Assembly: GCA_024508725.1 (NCBI GenBank)
Contig: JANINS010000004.1
Span: 1,320,163 to 1,384,162 of the forward strand
Reading direction: 5' to 3'
From: Chitinophagaceae bacterium
Lineage (GTDB): Bacteria > Bacteroidota > Bacteroidia > Chitinophagales > Chitinophagaceae
Length of the DNA stretch: 64,000 bases
Below the pieces are notes generated by a model. It made no database searches. It worked only from the letters and a program-made list of their open reading frames with translations, and was not told where the DNA came from. Every line of letters begins with the position of its first letter. Position 1 is the stretch's first letter. A program made the translations under genes and the position numbers. Of the stretch, positions 44,300 through 53,217 are shown piece after piece.

Positions 44300-46330
44300 C
44301 TACCTGGCTTTTTTAAACACGATCTGCTCTGCTTCTTTTTTAATAACATATGAATAAAAATTCTGCAATGTTTCATAATCTTCCTTCTCAAAAACAGCCC
44401 TGTTTATCTGGAGGCGGCAGCGAAGCTGGATATTGTTGCCATTTACGCCTACGATATATTCAAACATACCTTCATCATCATTCAATTTCACTCTTGCTGA
44501 TTTAGGAATTTCATCGATAACATATCCCGTCGGGACTTCCATGTTCACCACTACATGTTTGTCTATGGTATATGGCATTTCGATCGGGTATGCTCTTGTT
44601 GAAGTGCTGAATGGATTTTTCTTGATCACTTCAGTGAACAGGGGATTGATGTAAATGATATCCTCGTCCATATTTAGTTGAAGATCGTAAGACAGTTTCA
44701 ATGGTGCATCGGTAGATGAAAGCGAATCGAACACAACGTTCTTAACAAGGATGTCATCAGGATAAGATTTTTGTACACTGTTGATCAAAGTTTCTTTTCC
44801 TGATTTTTTTGCATTCTGTTTTATACCAAGTGATTCATAATATCCCAGATCAGACGATGCACTGCCGGTGAATTTTCCTTTATCATCATTGATAAAAAAG
44901 AATGTTGTCATTTTTGACTCTCTCAGATTATTGGGATCGATGGTTAGTTCAACAGGATCATAGGTAATCATCCATGCACCACCGTTAAAGCATCTCACAG
45001 GCAGTTTCCCAAACGCCAGCAAAGGCTGGGTAGCATCCAGATAATGTGTCACAGAATCGATAGTAGCAGCACATACTAAATAATTGAACCGATCCATCAA
45101 CGGATATACAGGATGTATCACTCCATTACTTCTTGTACTGAGAATTACCGGATCAGCTTTGATATGTTCGTGCCTGAGCATTGCCGTAAGCAACAGATTT
45201 ATCTCTCCAACATTTCCGCTTCGTTTGCTGAATATTTCTTTCAGATTTTGTTCATTGCTCATATACCCGTTACGGGTAGCCGTGAAGTTGTCACGAACAT
45301 AATTATAGATCTTCCTGGCTACTTCGAGCTTAGAAGTTGAAGATCCAATGATTGCATCCATTTGATTATCGAGCCAGTTATTGGCACGGGTATAGGTTCT
45401 TCCAAACTTCTCATCATCCATCAGTTCTTCACCCACTTTCTTCCAATCACTCATCACATTTTTGGGAACTGTGTTAGGATATTGAATGCTCATCATCTGG
45501 AACTCTAGTTTGGCAATGTGATTATCGAGTGTTGTTGTATAGCTTTCTTCTTTTAATGGCGGAATATCCTTCATTACCCAACGAAACTTATGTAGATCAC
45601 CACTCATGTCCCATGATTCCGCTGCTGTTCTTCCACCTCTTATTCCAGGTTCAAAGCTGGCTTCATCACGAAAAGTATACTTAACAGCAGATGATTTTTG
45701 ACTGTTGACAAAGAATGGTTGATACCCTTGTGATAAAGGCAGGTATGTAAAGAAGCTTGGTATTTCTGCATTGTATTCGCTCCACAAACTTGGATGTTCA
45801 CTTTGAAAAGTCCATGGTTGTAAATGGAAGAGGAAATCAGATACAACAGTATAAGATATCTCGATAATGCATCCTGGTTTTAGGGCTGGTAAAGTAAATT
45901 TTTTAAGCACTACTTTTTTGGTTGCATTCTCAGTGAATACACTACTACTTTCCATCGCAGTTTTCACAACCTTTCCATTTTCCAGATTATATGTATAAGC
46001 CTTTAACTTATCCAGCTTTTCAGTATTTTCTCCAGATGTGTATAAAGGAATGATCATAGTAGCTACATCAAATCCATTTGGATTCAGTATCTTGACCCTT
46101 CTCTCCCGTTTGAACTCAAGAAAGAATTTCTTTTTGTGTGCATCTGCTTCAAATCCGGTATAACCCACATCAGAAATGATCACAGCATTGGCATTAGAAT
46201 CGATCAGTGGCGACTGAATCTCGAAGTCTTCAGGCGTAACTTTTCCAAACCTGATGGGAGACTTTGCATCGTTTTGAGAAAACAACAAAACAGGAACAAA
46301 TAATACGGCTAGCAATAGAAAATGTCTCAT
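44300..46330 (-). CDS. DUF3857/transglutaminase-like protein, probably inactive
   Basis: Same architecture as the downstream gene: signal peptide (MRHFLLLAVLFVPVLLFSQ), a DUF3857 region, and a transglutaminase-like region near residues 330-420. At the catalytic site the usual GDCK reads GNVGE, placing Val374 where the cysteine should be. It is therefore probably non-catalytic and may bind or regulate. The two genes are almost contiguous, suggesting co-transcription. Confidence 0.8.
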   Translation of the reverse strand: MRHFLLLAVLFVPVLLFSQNDAKSPIRFGKVTPEDFEIQSPLIDSNANAVIISDVGYTGFEADAHKKKFFLEFKRERRVKILNPNGFDVATMIIPLYTSGENTEKLDKLKAYTYNLENGKVVKTAMESSSVFTENATKKVVLKKFTLPALKPGCIIEISYTVVSDFLFHLQPWTFQSEHPSLWSEYNAEIPSFFTYLPLSQGYQPFFVNSQKSSAVKYTFRDEASFEPGIRGGRTAAESWDMSGDLHKFRWVMKDIPPLKEESYTTTLDNHIAKLEFQMMSIQYPNTVPKNVMSDWKKVGEELMDDEKFGRTYTRANNWLDNQMDAIIGSSTSKLEVARKIYNYVRDNFTATRNGYMSNEQNLKEIFSKRSGNVGEINLLLTAMLRHEHIKADPVILSTRSNGVIHPVYPLMDRFNYLVCAATIDSVTHYLDATQPLLAFGKLPVRCFNGGAWMITYDPVELTIDPNNLRESKMTTFFFINDDKGKFTGSASSDLGYYESLGIKQNAKKSGKETLINSVQKSYPDDILVKNVVFDSLSSTDAPLKLSYDLQLNMDEDIIYINPLFTEVIKKNPFSTSTRAYPIEMPYTIDKHVVVNMEVPTGYVIDEIPKSARVKLNDDEGMFEYIVGVNGNNIQLRCRLQINRAVFEKEDYETLQNFYSYVIKKEAEQIVFKKAR

Positions 46331-46392
46331 AGCAATTAGTATAGGGGTGTAACAAAAAGGTTAAAGGATCAACCTTATTCTAAATATAGGTT

Positions 46393-46400
46393 TAGTTTTG
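46393..46400 (+). promoter_or_regulatory. -7 element upstream of queG
   Basis: TAGTTTTG fits TAnnTTTG, 10 bases before the ATG at 46411. Confidence 0.42.
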
Positions 46401-46410
46401 AAATCTAACA

Positions 46411-47367
46411 ATGACCTCACAGGCAAATAGCAATTTAGTAAAACAGCTTGCATCCGAACTGGGTTTCGGGCATTGCGGTATCGCCAAAGCTATGTTTCTG
46501 GACGAAGATGCCAAAAGACTTGAGTCATGGTTGAATAATTCTTTTCATGGCAGCATGCAATACATGGAAAATTATTTTGATCTGAGAGTCGATCCAACGA
46601 AGATCGTTCCCGGTGCAAAGTCGGTGATTACGCTGTTGAAGAATTATTATCCTTCACAACAATCAAATTCCGAAACTTCAAAAATATCTAAATATGCCTG
46701 GGGCAAAGATTATCATGAAGTGATCAGGCAGCAGCTTAAAGAATTTCTTTTTCGGCTACAGGAAAAGATAGGTGCCATTAACGGAAGAGGTTTTGTCGAT
46801 TCTGCACCTGTTTTAGAAAGAAGCTGGGCTACCAAAAGTGGATTAGGCTGGATCGGCAGAAATGGAAATCTTATCACCAAACATTCGGGATCATTCTTTT
46901 TTATCGCTACACTGATCGTAGATATTGAACTTGAATACGATGATCCTTTTGCGAAAGATTATTGTGGAAGTTGTACAAGATGTATTGATGCATGCCCAAC
47001 AAATGCAATTCTCGACAATAAAGTGATCAATGGCAGTAAATGCATTTCTTACTATACGATCGAATTAAAAGATGCACTCATTCCACAGGAAATGCAGGGA
47101 AAGTTTGATAACTGGATGTTTGGTTGTGATGTTTGCCAGGATGTTTGTCCGTGGAATCGTTTTAGCAAACCAAATACTGAAGCTGCATTTACGCCTATCC
47201 CGGAGATACTCAACCTGAGTACTTCAGAATGGGAATCGATGACGGAAGAACAGTTCAAACAAATATTTAAAGATTCTCCGTTGAAACGAACCAAATGGAA
47301 AGGTATTCAGCGTAACCTTAAATTCATTCAAAACAAACAGGTCAGCGAGCCTCAACCAGCTTCTTAA
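46411..47367 (+). CDS. queG: Epoxyqueuosine reductase
   Basis: A 318-residue cobalamin- and Fe-S-dependent reductase that makes queuosine in tRNA from epoxyqueuosine. It shows the N-terminal cobalamin-binding section with SWATKSGLGWIGRNGNLI and two 4Fe-4S motifs: CGSCTRCIDACP, and CDVCQDVCP with CPWN. The HEAT-repeat C-terminus of some homologues is absent, giving the short form. Its 3' end overlaps the convergent SRPBCC gene by 26 bases. Confidence 0.93.
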   Translation: MTSQANSNLVKQLASELGFGHCGIAKAMFLDEDAKRLESWLNNSFHGSMQYMENYFDLRVDPTKIVPGAKSVITLLKNYYPSQQSNSETSKISKYAWGKDYHEVIRQQLKEFLFRLQEKIGAINGRGFVDSAPVLERSWATKSGLGWIGRNGNLITKHSGSFFFIATLIVDIELEYDDPFAKDYCGSCTRCIDACPTNAILDNKVINGSKCISYYTIELKDALIPQEMQGKFDNWMFGCDVCQDVCPWNRFSKPNTEAAFTPIPEILNLSTSEWESMTEEQFKQIFKDSPLKRTKWKGIQRNLKFIQNKQVSEPQPAS

Positions 47368-47836
47368 GGTTGTCAAGGCTTTTTTCCATTGAGCCACCCC
47401 ATATTTCGTCTTTCGTTATCGAAGCAAATTTCTGCCAGGGATACCATTTTACTTTCTGCTCCATTTGCCATTGAACGGTGATGATAGAATCTGCATTATG
47501 ATGATCGATGATCCGGAAAGTAGCTTTCATTACAGGTGATGCACTCCATTCACTAACCAAAGTAGAATCATTGGCAGATATCTTTTGAATCGTTGTTTCT
47601 CCGATAGAAAGTCCGCCATTAGCCGTAAGCTGGTAAGCAGCCTTCTCTCCTCTTGCATCCGTCATCCAGTTTTGCCAGTTCTTTAATTGAAAGACTTGTT
47701 CACGGATTGTATTAACCGGAGCCTGGATATCGATAGCCCTTGACACCAATACCTTTGAAGGTAACAGGGAACTGATCGCCGTAAGAATAACAAACAACAC
47801 AATAACACTGATGATCGCTAATTTTACAAAACGCAT
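47342..47836 (-). CDS. SRPBCC/polyketide-cyclase-like protein with N-terminal anchor
   Basis: One N-terminal helix (AIISVIVLFVILTAISSLL) precedes a START/SRPBCC-like domain: VSRAIDIQAPVNTIREQVFQLKNWQNWM, GGLSIGETTI and a C-terminal helix SMEKSLDNLKKLVE. It is probably a membrane-anchored periplasmic binding protein for a small hydrophobic ligand. Function unknown. Dispersed repeat copy 10 lies just upstream of its start. Confidence 0.75.
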   Translation of the reverse strand: MRFVKLAIISVIVLFVILTAISSLLPSKVLVSRAIDIQAPVNTIREQVFQLKNWQNWMTDARGEKAAYQLTANGGLSIGETTIQKISANDSTLVSEWSASPVMKATFRIIDHHNADSIITVQWQMEQKVKWYPWQKFASITKDEIWGGSMEKSLDNLKKLVEAR

Positions 47837-47863
47837 GATGAGAAATTAAGCTGAATAGAATTA

Positions 47864-47893
47864 CCGAACGTACAAGTGAGTGACACAACGGAA
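47864..47893 (+). repeat. Dispersed repeat copy 10, class II
   Basis: CCGAAC then GTACAAGTGAGTGACACAAC then GGAA. The 24-base core is the same as in copies 8 and 11. No inverted partner was found. Confidence 0.82.
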
Positions 47894-47923
47894 TTTGAAG
47901 AAATTTCAAAAGCTAAGTTCATA

Positions 47924-49024
47924 CTATTCCCATTTAAATACACGGATCGCAATAGCATAAACAATAATGCCCCATATCGTTAAAATGCCGATCTCTTTCC
48001 AGCAAGAAAACAAGCTGCTACCTTCGAATGCTACATTTCGCATTGCATCGTTGAGTGCTGTTAATGGTAAAAAATTGATCACCTTTTGCAAGCCCAAAGG
48101 CAAAGCAGATTTTGGGAAGAATGTTCCGGATAAAAAGTATTGCGGGAACATAAAAAGGTTGGCATAGATCGGTATAACATTCTGGTTCTTTGCCAACCCG
48201 CTGATCACAAAACCAAAACCCATGAACACGATCAAACCCAGGAAACTCAGCAACATCATATCAAGGAAAGTGAGAATACCATGAGCAAGTGTGAAGTGGT
48301 AAAAGAAATATCCGAAACCGATCAGCACCACCACTGTAGTTAACTGGAAGATCACCCTGGCAATACCTTCTCCTAAAACGATATATGGCTTGCGAATGGG
48401 TGTTGAATACAATCTTTTCAGCACCAATGTTTCTTTCAACGAATAAAAAGAAAAGGCAATACCAAATATTGCAGCACCGATCAAGGAAAAGCCGATCATC
48501 CCCGGCAGGAAAAAATCGATCTGCTTGTACTTTCTTCCTTCCACCATTTCCTGGCTGATGAAAGCAACGGAGGGTCTTCCGGGAAAAAGCGCTGCATCCA
48601 TTTTTTGGATGGAGTTCTCCAGTATCGATCGCAACACACCATAATCTCTCATACTTGCAGAAGATGTGATGAGGTGAATATTGTATTTGGTGGTATTGCT
48701 ATCCTTTACCGGCACCACTCTTATCTTGGCAGTAATCCTTCCTTTCTTTAAAAGATCATCGATCTCCTGTGGTGTGCCATGCTGTATATCCAACAGTTCA
48801 TTATCTGCTAATTGATGATAAACCAATCCTGTGGTATCCGATTGTTTGTCAAAAGCAACATCCACACTCACACCACTGTTTCTTCCCAGCGATCCAAAAA
48901 TGACGATCAATACAATGGGAAAAAACAAGCTGAAGAAAACACCTTGCGGACTTCTGAAAGCCGCTCTCAAACTTGCTTTGGTAATGGCAAGCATGGCTTT
49001 CAATTGGCTGTACTGTTTGCTCAT
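47924..49024 (-). CDS. ABC-2 type transporter permease
   Basis: A 366-residue permease of the ABC-2 family. One helix (about 27-46) is followed by a large extracytoplasmic domain, then five more helices including GLVYHQ... to FLPGMIGFSLIGAAI and the C-terminal NFLPLTALNDAMR motif. It would need an ATP-binding partner, but no ATPase gene is in the window, so the partner is encoded elsewhere or provided in trans. Substrate unknown. Confidence 0.83.
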   Translation of the reverse strand: MSKQYSQLKAMLAITKASLRAAFRSPQGVFFSLFFPIVLIVIFGSLGRNSGVSVDVAFDKQSDTTGLVYHQLADNELLDIQHGTPQEIDDLLKKGRITAKIRVVPVKDSNTTKYNIHLITSSASMRDYGVLRSILENSIQKMDAALFPGRPSVAFISQEMVEGRKYKQIDFFLPGMIGFSLIGAAIFGIAFSFYSLKETLVLKRLYSTPIRKPYIVLGEGIARVIFQLTTVVVLIGFGYFFYHFTLAHGILTFLDMMLLSFLGLIVFMGFGFVISGLAKNQNVIPIYANLFMFPQYFLSGTFFPKSALPLGLQKVINFLPLTALNDAMRNVAFEGSSLFSCWKEIGILTIWGIIVYAIAIRVFKWE

Positions 49025-49102
49025 AAGTGTAAGTGAGTCACAAATCTATAGGTTCTTAGAAAGCTGAAACGGAAATTTTTCTTCTGTAGTGCGTCTTCCT
49101 TT

Positions 49103-49110
49103 TACTTTCG
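49103..49110 (+). promoter_or_regulatory. -7 element upstream of folK
   Basis: TACTTTCG fits TAnnTTYG, 14 bases before the ATG at 49125. Confidence 0.42.
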
Positions 49111-49124
49111 TGTAATTATTGAAC

Positions 49125-49607
49125 ATGCATACAGCTTATTTACTTATTGGTGGCAATCTCGACAACAGAGAATCCAACCTTCAGCAGGCGGCTCAACTGG
49201 TAGAAGAACATTGCGGTGATATTATTTCCCTTTCTGCTATTTACGAAACGGCAGCATGGGGATTTACTGATCAACCTTCATTTCTCAACCAGGTGCTGGT
49301 GCTCAATACTCAACTGGAGCCCGAACAACTGATGCACGAACTATTAGCTGTTGAAAAGGAATTGGGCAGGGTTCGGGAACAGAAAATGGGTCCCAGAACG
49401 ATCGATATCGATATCCTTTTGATTGATGATCTTATCCTGCAGACCGATCATCTAACCATTCCACATCCGGCTTTACCACAAAGAAGATTTGCTTTGATTC
49501 CACTGGCTGAAGTAGCTCCTGTAAAAATTCATCCAACACTCAAAAAAAGCATCGCAGAGTTATTAACTGATTGTCCAGATACACTTGCTGTCACAAAAAT
49601 TTCGTGA
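49125..49607 (+). CDS. folK: 2-amino-4-hydroxy-6-hydroxymethyldihydropteridine pyrophosphokinase
   Basis: FolK transfers pyrophosphate from ATP to the pterin precursor of folate. Landmarks are LLIGGNLDNRESNL at the start, FLNQVLVLNT, and the two-part signature MGPRTIDIDILLID with IPHPALPQRRFALIPLAE. I use ATG 49125 rather than TTG 49119. The deoxynucleoside kinase gene follows after 37 bases and has its own -7 element. Confidence 0.92.
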   Translation: MHTAYLLIGGNLDNRESNLQQAAQLVEEHCGDIISLSAIYETAAWGFTDQPSFLNQVLVLNTQLEPEQLMHELLAVEKELGRVREQKMGPRTIDIDILLIDDLILQTDHLTIPHPALPQRRFALIPLAEVAPVKIHPTLKKSIAELLTDCPDTLAVTKIS

Positions 49608-49629
49608 GCCACCCTTAGCATTACCCTAT

Positions 49630-49637
49630 TAATTTTG
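49630..49637 (+). promoter_or_regulatory. -7 element upstream of the deoxynucleoside kinase
   Basis: TAATTTTG matches TAnnTTTG, 7 bases before the ATG at 49645. Confidence 0.45.
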
Positions 49638-49644
49638 GGCGGCA

Positions 49645-50277
49645 ATGCAGTATCATTTTATCACGGTTGAGGGGAATATCGGAGCAGGAAAAACAACACT
49701 GGCACATTTATTATCAAAGCATTTTAATGCCCGGTTGATACTGGAAGAATTTGCAGACAATCCTTTCCTTCCTAAGTTTTATGATAACCCGGATCAATAT
49801 GCTTTTCCGCTGGAGCTGTTCTTTATGGCTGAGCGGTACAAGCAGTTGAAAGAAATGATCCATACAAAAGATCTTTTTCAAAGCGTTACCATATCCGATT
49901 ATCTCTTCACCAAGTGCTTGTTATTTGCCAAGGTGAACCTTCCCGATGAAGAGTTTCGTTTATACCAGAAGTTGTTCGACATCATTCACCAGCAACTGGT
50001 ATTTCCTGATATCCTGATTTACCTGCATGCGCCTGTTCAAAAGCTTCAATCCAATATTAAGAAGCGGAACAGGGAGTATGAGCAGAAGATACCGGATCAA
50101 TACCTCTTCAGCTTACAGGAAACCTACACCAGCTACATCAAACAACACAACATTAAAACGATATTTGTTGATGCAAGCAATGCTGATTTCCTGGGCAACG
50201 AAAAACACCTGCAGGTGATACTCGATGCCTTAGACAAGAATTACGATACGGGTCAGCACTACGTTACGCTTCCTTAA
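49645..50277 (+). CDS. Deoxynucleoside kinase
   Basis: A 210-residue dNK-family enzyme that phosphorylates deoxynucleosides for salvage. P-loop GNIGAGKTT is at residues 10-18; it is followed by EEFADNPFL, the LELFFMAERYKQ helix and a lid-type KRNREYEQKIP segment. The folK-dNK gene order is often seen in Bacteroidota (from memory). Confidence 0.87.
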   Translation: MQYHFITVEGNIGAGKTTLAHLLSKHFNARLILEEFADNPFLPKFYDNPDQYAFPLELFFMAERYKQLKEMIHTKDLFQSVTISDYLFTKCLLFAKVNLPDEEFRLYQKLFDIIHQQLVFPDILIYLHAPVQKLQSNIKKRNREYEQKIPDQYLFSLQETYTSYIKQHNIKTIFVDASNADFLGNEKHLQVILDALDKNYDTGQHYVTLP

Positions 50278-50286
50278 CAACACCGA

Positions 50287-51534
50287 ATGACGAGCAGCAC
50301 CACCAAACATGATCCTTTTGCTTCGGTAAGGATCATCGAATTCCGTAACCTGTTAATGGGCCGTTTTCTCTTTATCATGGGATTACGCATGATGGGAACA
50401 CTTGTTGGCTGGTGGGTGTACCAGTTAACAAAAGATCCTTTCGCTATCGGGTTGATCGGTTTGAGTGAAGTGATACCTGCTCTTTCTTTTGCGTTATATG
50501 CCGGTCATGTGATCGACATCAGTGAGAAAAGAAGATTACTCCTGAAAGGAATGACGTTTTACCTGGCATGTGCCGCCATCCTTTTAGCACTATCTACCAA
50601 TTACACTGCTGCACATTTATCAAATCACTCACTTACTTACTGTATTTATTTCATCATCTTCTGCACAGGAATTATCAGGGCTTTTACTGGCCCGGTATTT
50701 CATACATTACTGGCTGCCATCGTTCCCAAACCAATTCTCTCCAATGCAACAACATGGAACCAGGGCACATGGCTCACTGCTTCTGTTTCCGGGCATGCAT
50801 TAGGCGGATTTTTGATCGCAGGTGTAGGAAACACCGGAACATTACTGGTGATCGTAGCATTGGTAAGCATTTCATTTATTTACATGATGCTGCTGAAACC
50901 AAAACCTGCATTAAACGAAGCCGGTGAAAAGAAAACCTGGAAAAGCATCACCGAAGGATTGAGTTTCGTGATACGAACCAAAGAAGTGCTGGGTGCTTTA
51001 ACGCTTGACCTCTTCGCTGTATTATTTGGCGGAGCTGTTGCCATGTTACCTGCATTTGCAACAGACATATTACACGTTGGCTCTACCGGCTTCGGATTCC
51101 TGAATGCAGCAACAGATATGGGAGCGATCCTTAGTGTGATACTACTTACTGTCTTTCCACTCAGGCGAAGACAGGGAACGATACTCATGTTTGCCATCGC
51201 TGGCTTCGGGGCATGCATCATCATATTTGCACTATCGAAATGGTTCATCATTTCTTTTGCGGCGTTACTGCTCAGCGGAATTCTCGACGGATTCAGCGTG
51301 GTGATACGTGGCACCATCCTGCAATTAAAAACACCCGACAATATGCGTGGCAGGGTAATGAGTGTAAACTCTATGTTTATCAATTCAAGTAATGAATTAG
51401 GTCAGTTTGAAAGCGGTGTTGCTGCAAGGTTATTAGGTGTTGTGCCTTCGGTGATCTTTGGTGGATGTATGACCATCGCTGTAGTGTTTGTTACATGGTT
51501 CAAAGCTCCGGCATTGCGGAAGATGGAGTATTGA
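50287..51534 (+). CDS. MFS transporter (MFS_3/EntS-like)
   Basis: A 415-residue permease with about twelve helices and the MFS loop motif AGHVIDISEKRRLLL between helices 2 and 3. It fits the MFS_3 group of EntS-type exporters by overall layout. Substrate not predictable. It follows the deoxynucleoside kinase by 9 bases and is the last gene before the repeat-rich accessory region. Confidence 0.82.
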   Translation: MTSSTTKHDPFASVRIIEFRNLLMGRFLFIMGLRMMGTLVGWWVYQLTKDPFAIGLIGLSEVIPALSFALYAGHVIDISEKRRLLLKGMTFYLACAAILLALSTNYTAAHLSNHSLTYCIYFIIFCTGIIRAFTGPVFHTLLAAIVPKPILSNATTWNQGTWLTASVSGHALGGFLIAGVGNTGTLLVIVALVSISFIYMMLLKPKPALNEAGEKKTWKSITEGLSFVIRTKEVLGALTLDLFAVLFGGAVAMLPAFATDILHVGSTGFGFLNAATDMGAILSVILLTVFPLRRRQGTILMFAIAGFGACIIIFALSKWFIISFAALLLSGILDGFSVVIRGTILQLKTPDNMRGRVMSVNSMFINSSNELGQFESGVAARLLGVVPSVIFGGCMTIAVVFVTWFKAPALRKMEY

Positions 51535-51572
51535 TCGCTGAACCGCATTGTTTTTTATTTTGATTGAAAATA

Positions 51573-51592
51573 TTTGCTCAAGCCGCACGGCT
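51573..51592 (+). repeat. GCTCAAGCCGC repeat, copy a
   Basis: TTTGCTCAAGCCGCACGGCT. The inner AGCC/GGCT can form a short hairpin. It is inverted with respect to copy b at 51809-51829 (19 of 20 match), so the two bracket about 215 bases of non-coding sequence in the 450-base gap before the lipoprotein. Confidence 0.75.
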
Positions 51593-51593
51593 G

Positions 51594-51678
51594 CTGAGAA
51601 TTCAGGAACAGAACTTTACTGTACACGATAATCAATAGCAGAGTAATTTGATTTCATAGAAGTCTTTGCACTTTTCTC
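51594..51678 (+). repeat. 85-bp repeat, copy A
   Basis: Aligns without gaps to 52961-53045, about 62 of 85 positions identical by my count. The best conserved stretch is TTTGATTTCATAGAAG. It is non-coding and the function is unknown. Confidence 0.65.
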
Positions 51679-51808
51679 TAATACTCGGGTTCTCCACCAG
51701 TATCTACATAAGACGCCTCAGCTGGTTCGGTTTCGTCGAAGACGAAATTGCTGCAATGGCACAGCCATATTGCAGGAAAGAAGCAGGTGCAGCGTCGTTG
51801 TAGATACG

Positions 51809-51829
51809 AAGCCATGCGGCTTGAGCAAA
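51809..51829 (-). repeat. GCTCAAGCCGC repeat, copy b (inverted)
   Basis: On the minus strand TTTGCTCAAGCCGCATGGCT, one base different from copy a. It forms the right end of a 257-bp unit with copy a. Confidence 0.75.
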
Positions 51830-51985
51830 AATGAAATCAACACGCAATCAGCAATGCCTGAATTCTATCAACCTCTTTGTGTATAGAACAATGGAACAGT
51901 GAGACCAACCACCATCACCTCCTACCCTGTCAAAAGTCATAGTTTCCTGCTTTTCATAAAACGAACTTTAAACAAAGCAAGTTCT

Positions 51986-52723
51986 ATGAAAAAGATACTC
52001 AGTGCTTGCCTGGTACTTGTCATATTATCAGCCTGCAAAAAACAGAAAACAGAACCGGTTACGCTTGATCCTACTTTTCTGGTAAAAGAAGTGATCACCG
52101 ATCCCGACTTCAGGGATAAGATCACCTACGATACTGACAGTCTTTGTACCTCCACTTTTGAACTGGTAGCGAACCAACGTACAGCAGACAGGTTACTTTA
52201 TGAATGGAACATTAATAATACCATCGTGAAAGGAAAGAAATACTTCACCTATCATGTACAGGATGTCGATAAAGTAACCGTAACCCTCACCATTAAACGC
52301 CAGGGTGCATTTGGAAACATCATCGAAACAAGATCTGCTACCCGTACTTTCATGCTCAACCGTAACACACGGTTAGATGGCATGTATAAAGGTTATTTCA
52401 ATGGAGTGAATGAACCTGCTACCGTTATTATAAATACCAAAGCAGTTGACAGGATCGCTGATACGAAAGCAATACTCATCACCAGTAATATCAAACCATA
52501 CGATACATTGTTTGCGCCTGCACAACTGGGTGATCATTATATACTGAACAGGCGTATCTACTTCGATCATGGCAGCAAAACCATTAATGCCACACATCTT
52601 GCTTTCCCGAAAGGATTGATCACGCTGGATAAAGACGGTAAAACACTTTCTCTGAATCTTGAAGCCGTTAATGCAGCAACAGGTGGAAGAGTGAAGATGG
52701 GGTTTGTGGGGTATAAGCAGTAG
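51986..52723 (+). CDS. Putative lipoprotein
   Basis: From ATG 51986 the product has a signal peptide with lipobox (VILSACKKQ) and a mature part of about 227 residues, mostly beta-strand, with a probable PKD/Ig-like segment around LYEWNINNTIVKG. No family is assigned. The gene stands alone between repeat elements on both sides (51573-51829 and 52790-53045). Confidence 0.65.
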   Translation: MKKILSACLVLVILSACKKQKTEPVTLDPTFLVKEVITDPDFRDKITYDTDSLCTSTFELVANQRTADRLLYEWNINNTIVKGKKYFTYHVQDVDKVTVTLTIKRQGAFGNIIETRSATRTFMLNRNTRLDGMYKGYFNGVNEPATVIINTKAVDRIADTKAILITSNIKPYDTLFAPAQLGDHYILNRRIYFDHGSKTINATHLAFPKGLITLDKDGKTLSLNLEAVNAATGGRVKMGFVGYKQ

Positions 52724-52789
52724 CTTTTGTTTATTAGAGAAACATGCAAAGCGTTTGATTGGATTCAATCATTATTGAATGCATAGTGA

Positions 52790-52810
52790 TTTGCTCAAGC
52801 CGCAGGGCTT
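52790..52810 (+). repeat. GCTCAAGCCGC repeat, copy c
   Basis: TTTGCTCAAGCCGCAGGGCT, a third copy of the family seen at 51573 and 51809. It is followed by a strong hairpin at 52817. Confidence 0.7.
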
Positions 52811-52816
52811 CTTTAT

Positions 52817-52842
52817 GTTCTTTTTGTCTTGACAAAAAGAAC
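52817..52842. repeat. Perfect 12-bp inverted repeat
   Basis: Arms GTTCTTTTTGTC and GACAAAAAGAAC are separated by TT. It lies in the gap 52723-53218, which also holds the 85-bp repeat copy B. Similar CTTGACAAAAAG-type palindromes are common in Bacteroidota intergenic regions (from memory). Confidence 0.6.
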
Positions 52843-52960
52843 GAAAAAAGTCAAGAATGCCGGATATTGCGAAAGAGTTATTTATTAGAATATTTTTGAT
52901 TACGCTAATCTTCGATTTCAGCACCGGCATTCATCACGCATTGATTTGGCTGCATTACTA

Positions 52961-53045
52961 CTGAGACTTCAACAATGGAACTTTGCTGAACAAGGTGATA
53001 AACAGTGAGGTGGTTTGATTTCATAGAAGCGCTTGCAACTTTCTC
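52961..53045 (+). repeat. 85-bp repeat, copy B
   Basis: Ungapped relative of 51594-51678. Conserved core TTTGATTTCATAGAAG. Both copies follow a member of the GCTCAAGCCGC family, copy B at a distance of about 150 bases. Confidence 0.65.
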
Positions 53046-53217
53046 AAGCATGAGCAAAGCGTTTGCAGGAATTAAGATAATTCGTAGATTAGTACATCTT
53101 AAATCTCCGTCCCGCCAGGGACATCCAACTGACAACTTCATAATTACGGACGTCATGGGCTGATGACGATCCGGAAACGAAAGGGGGCGATTCGACACTC
53201 CCTGCAACCGCTGTGGC

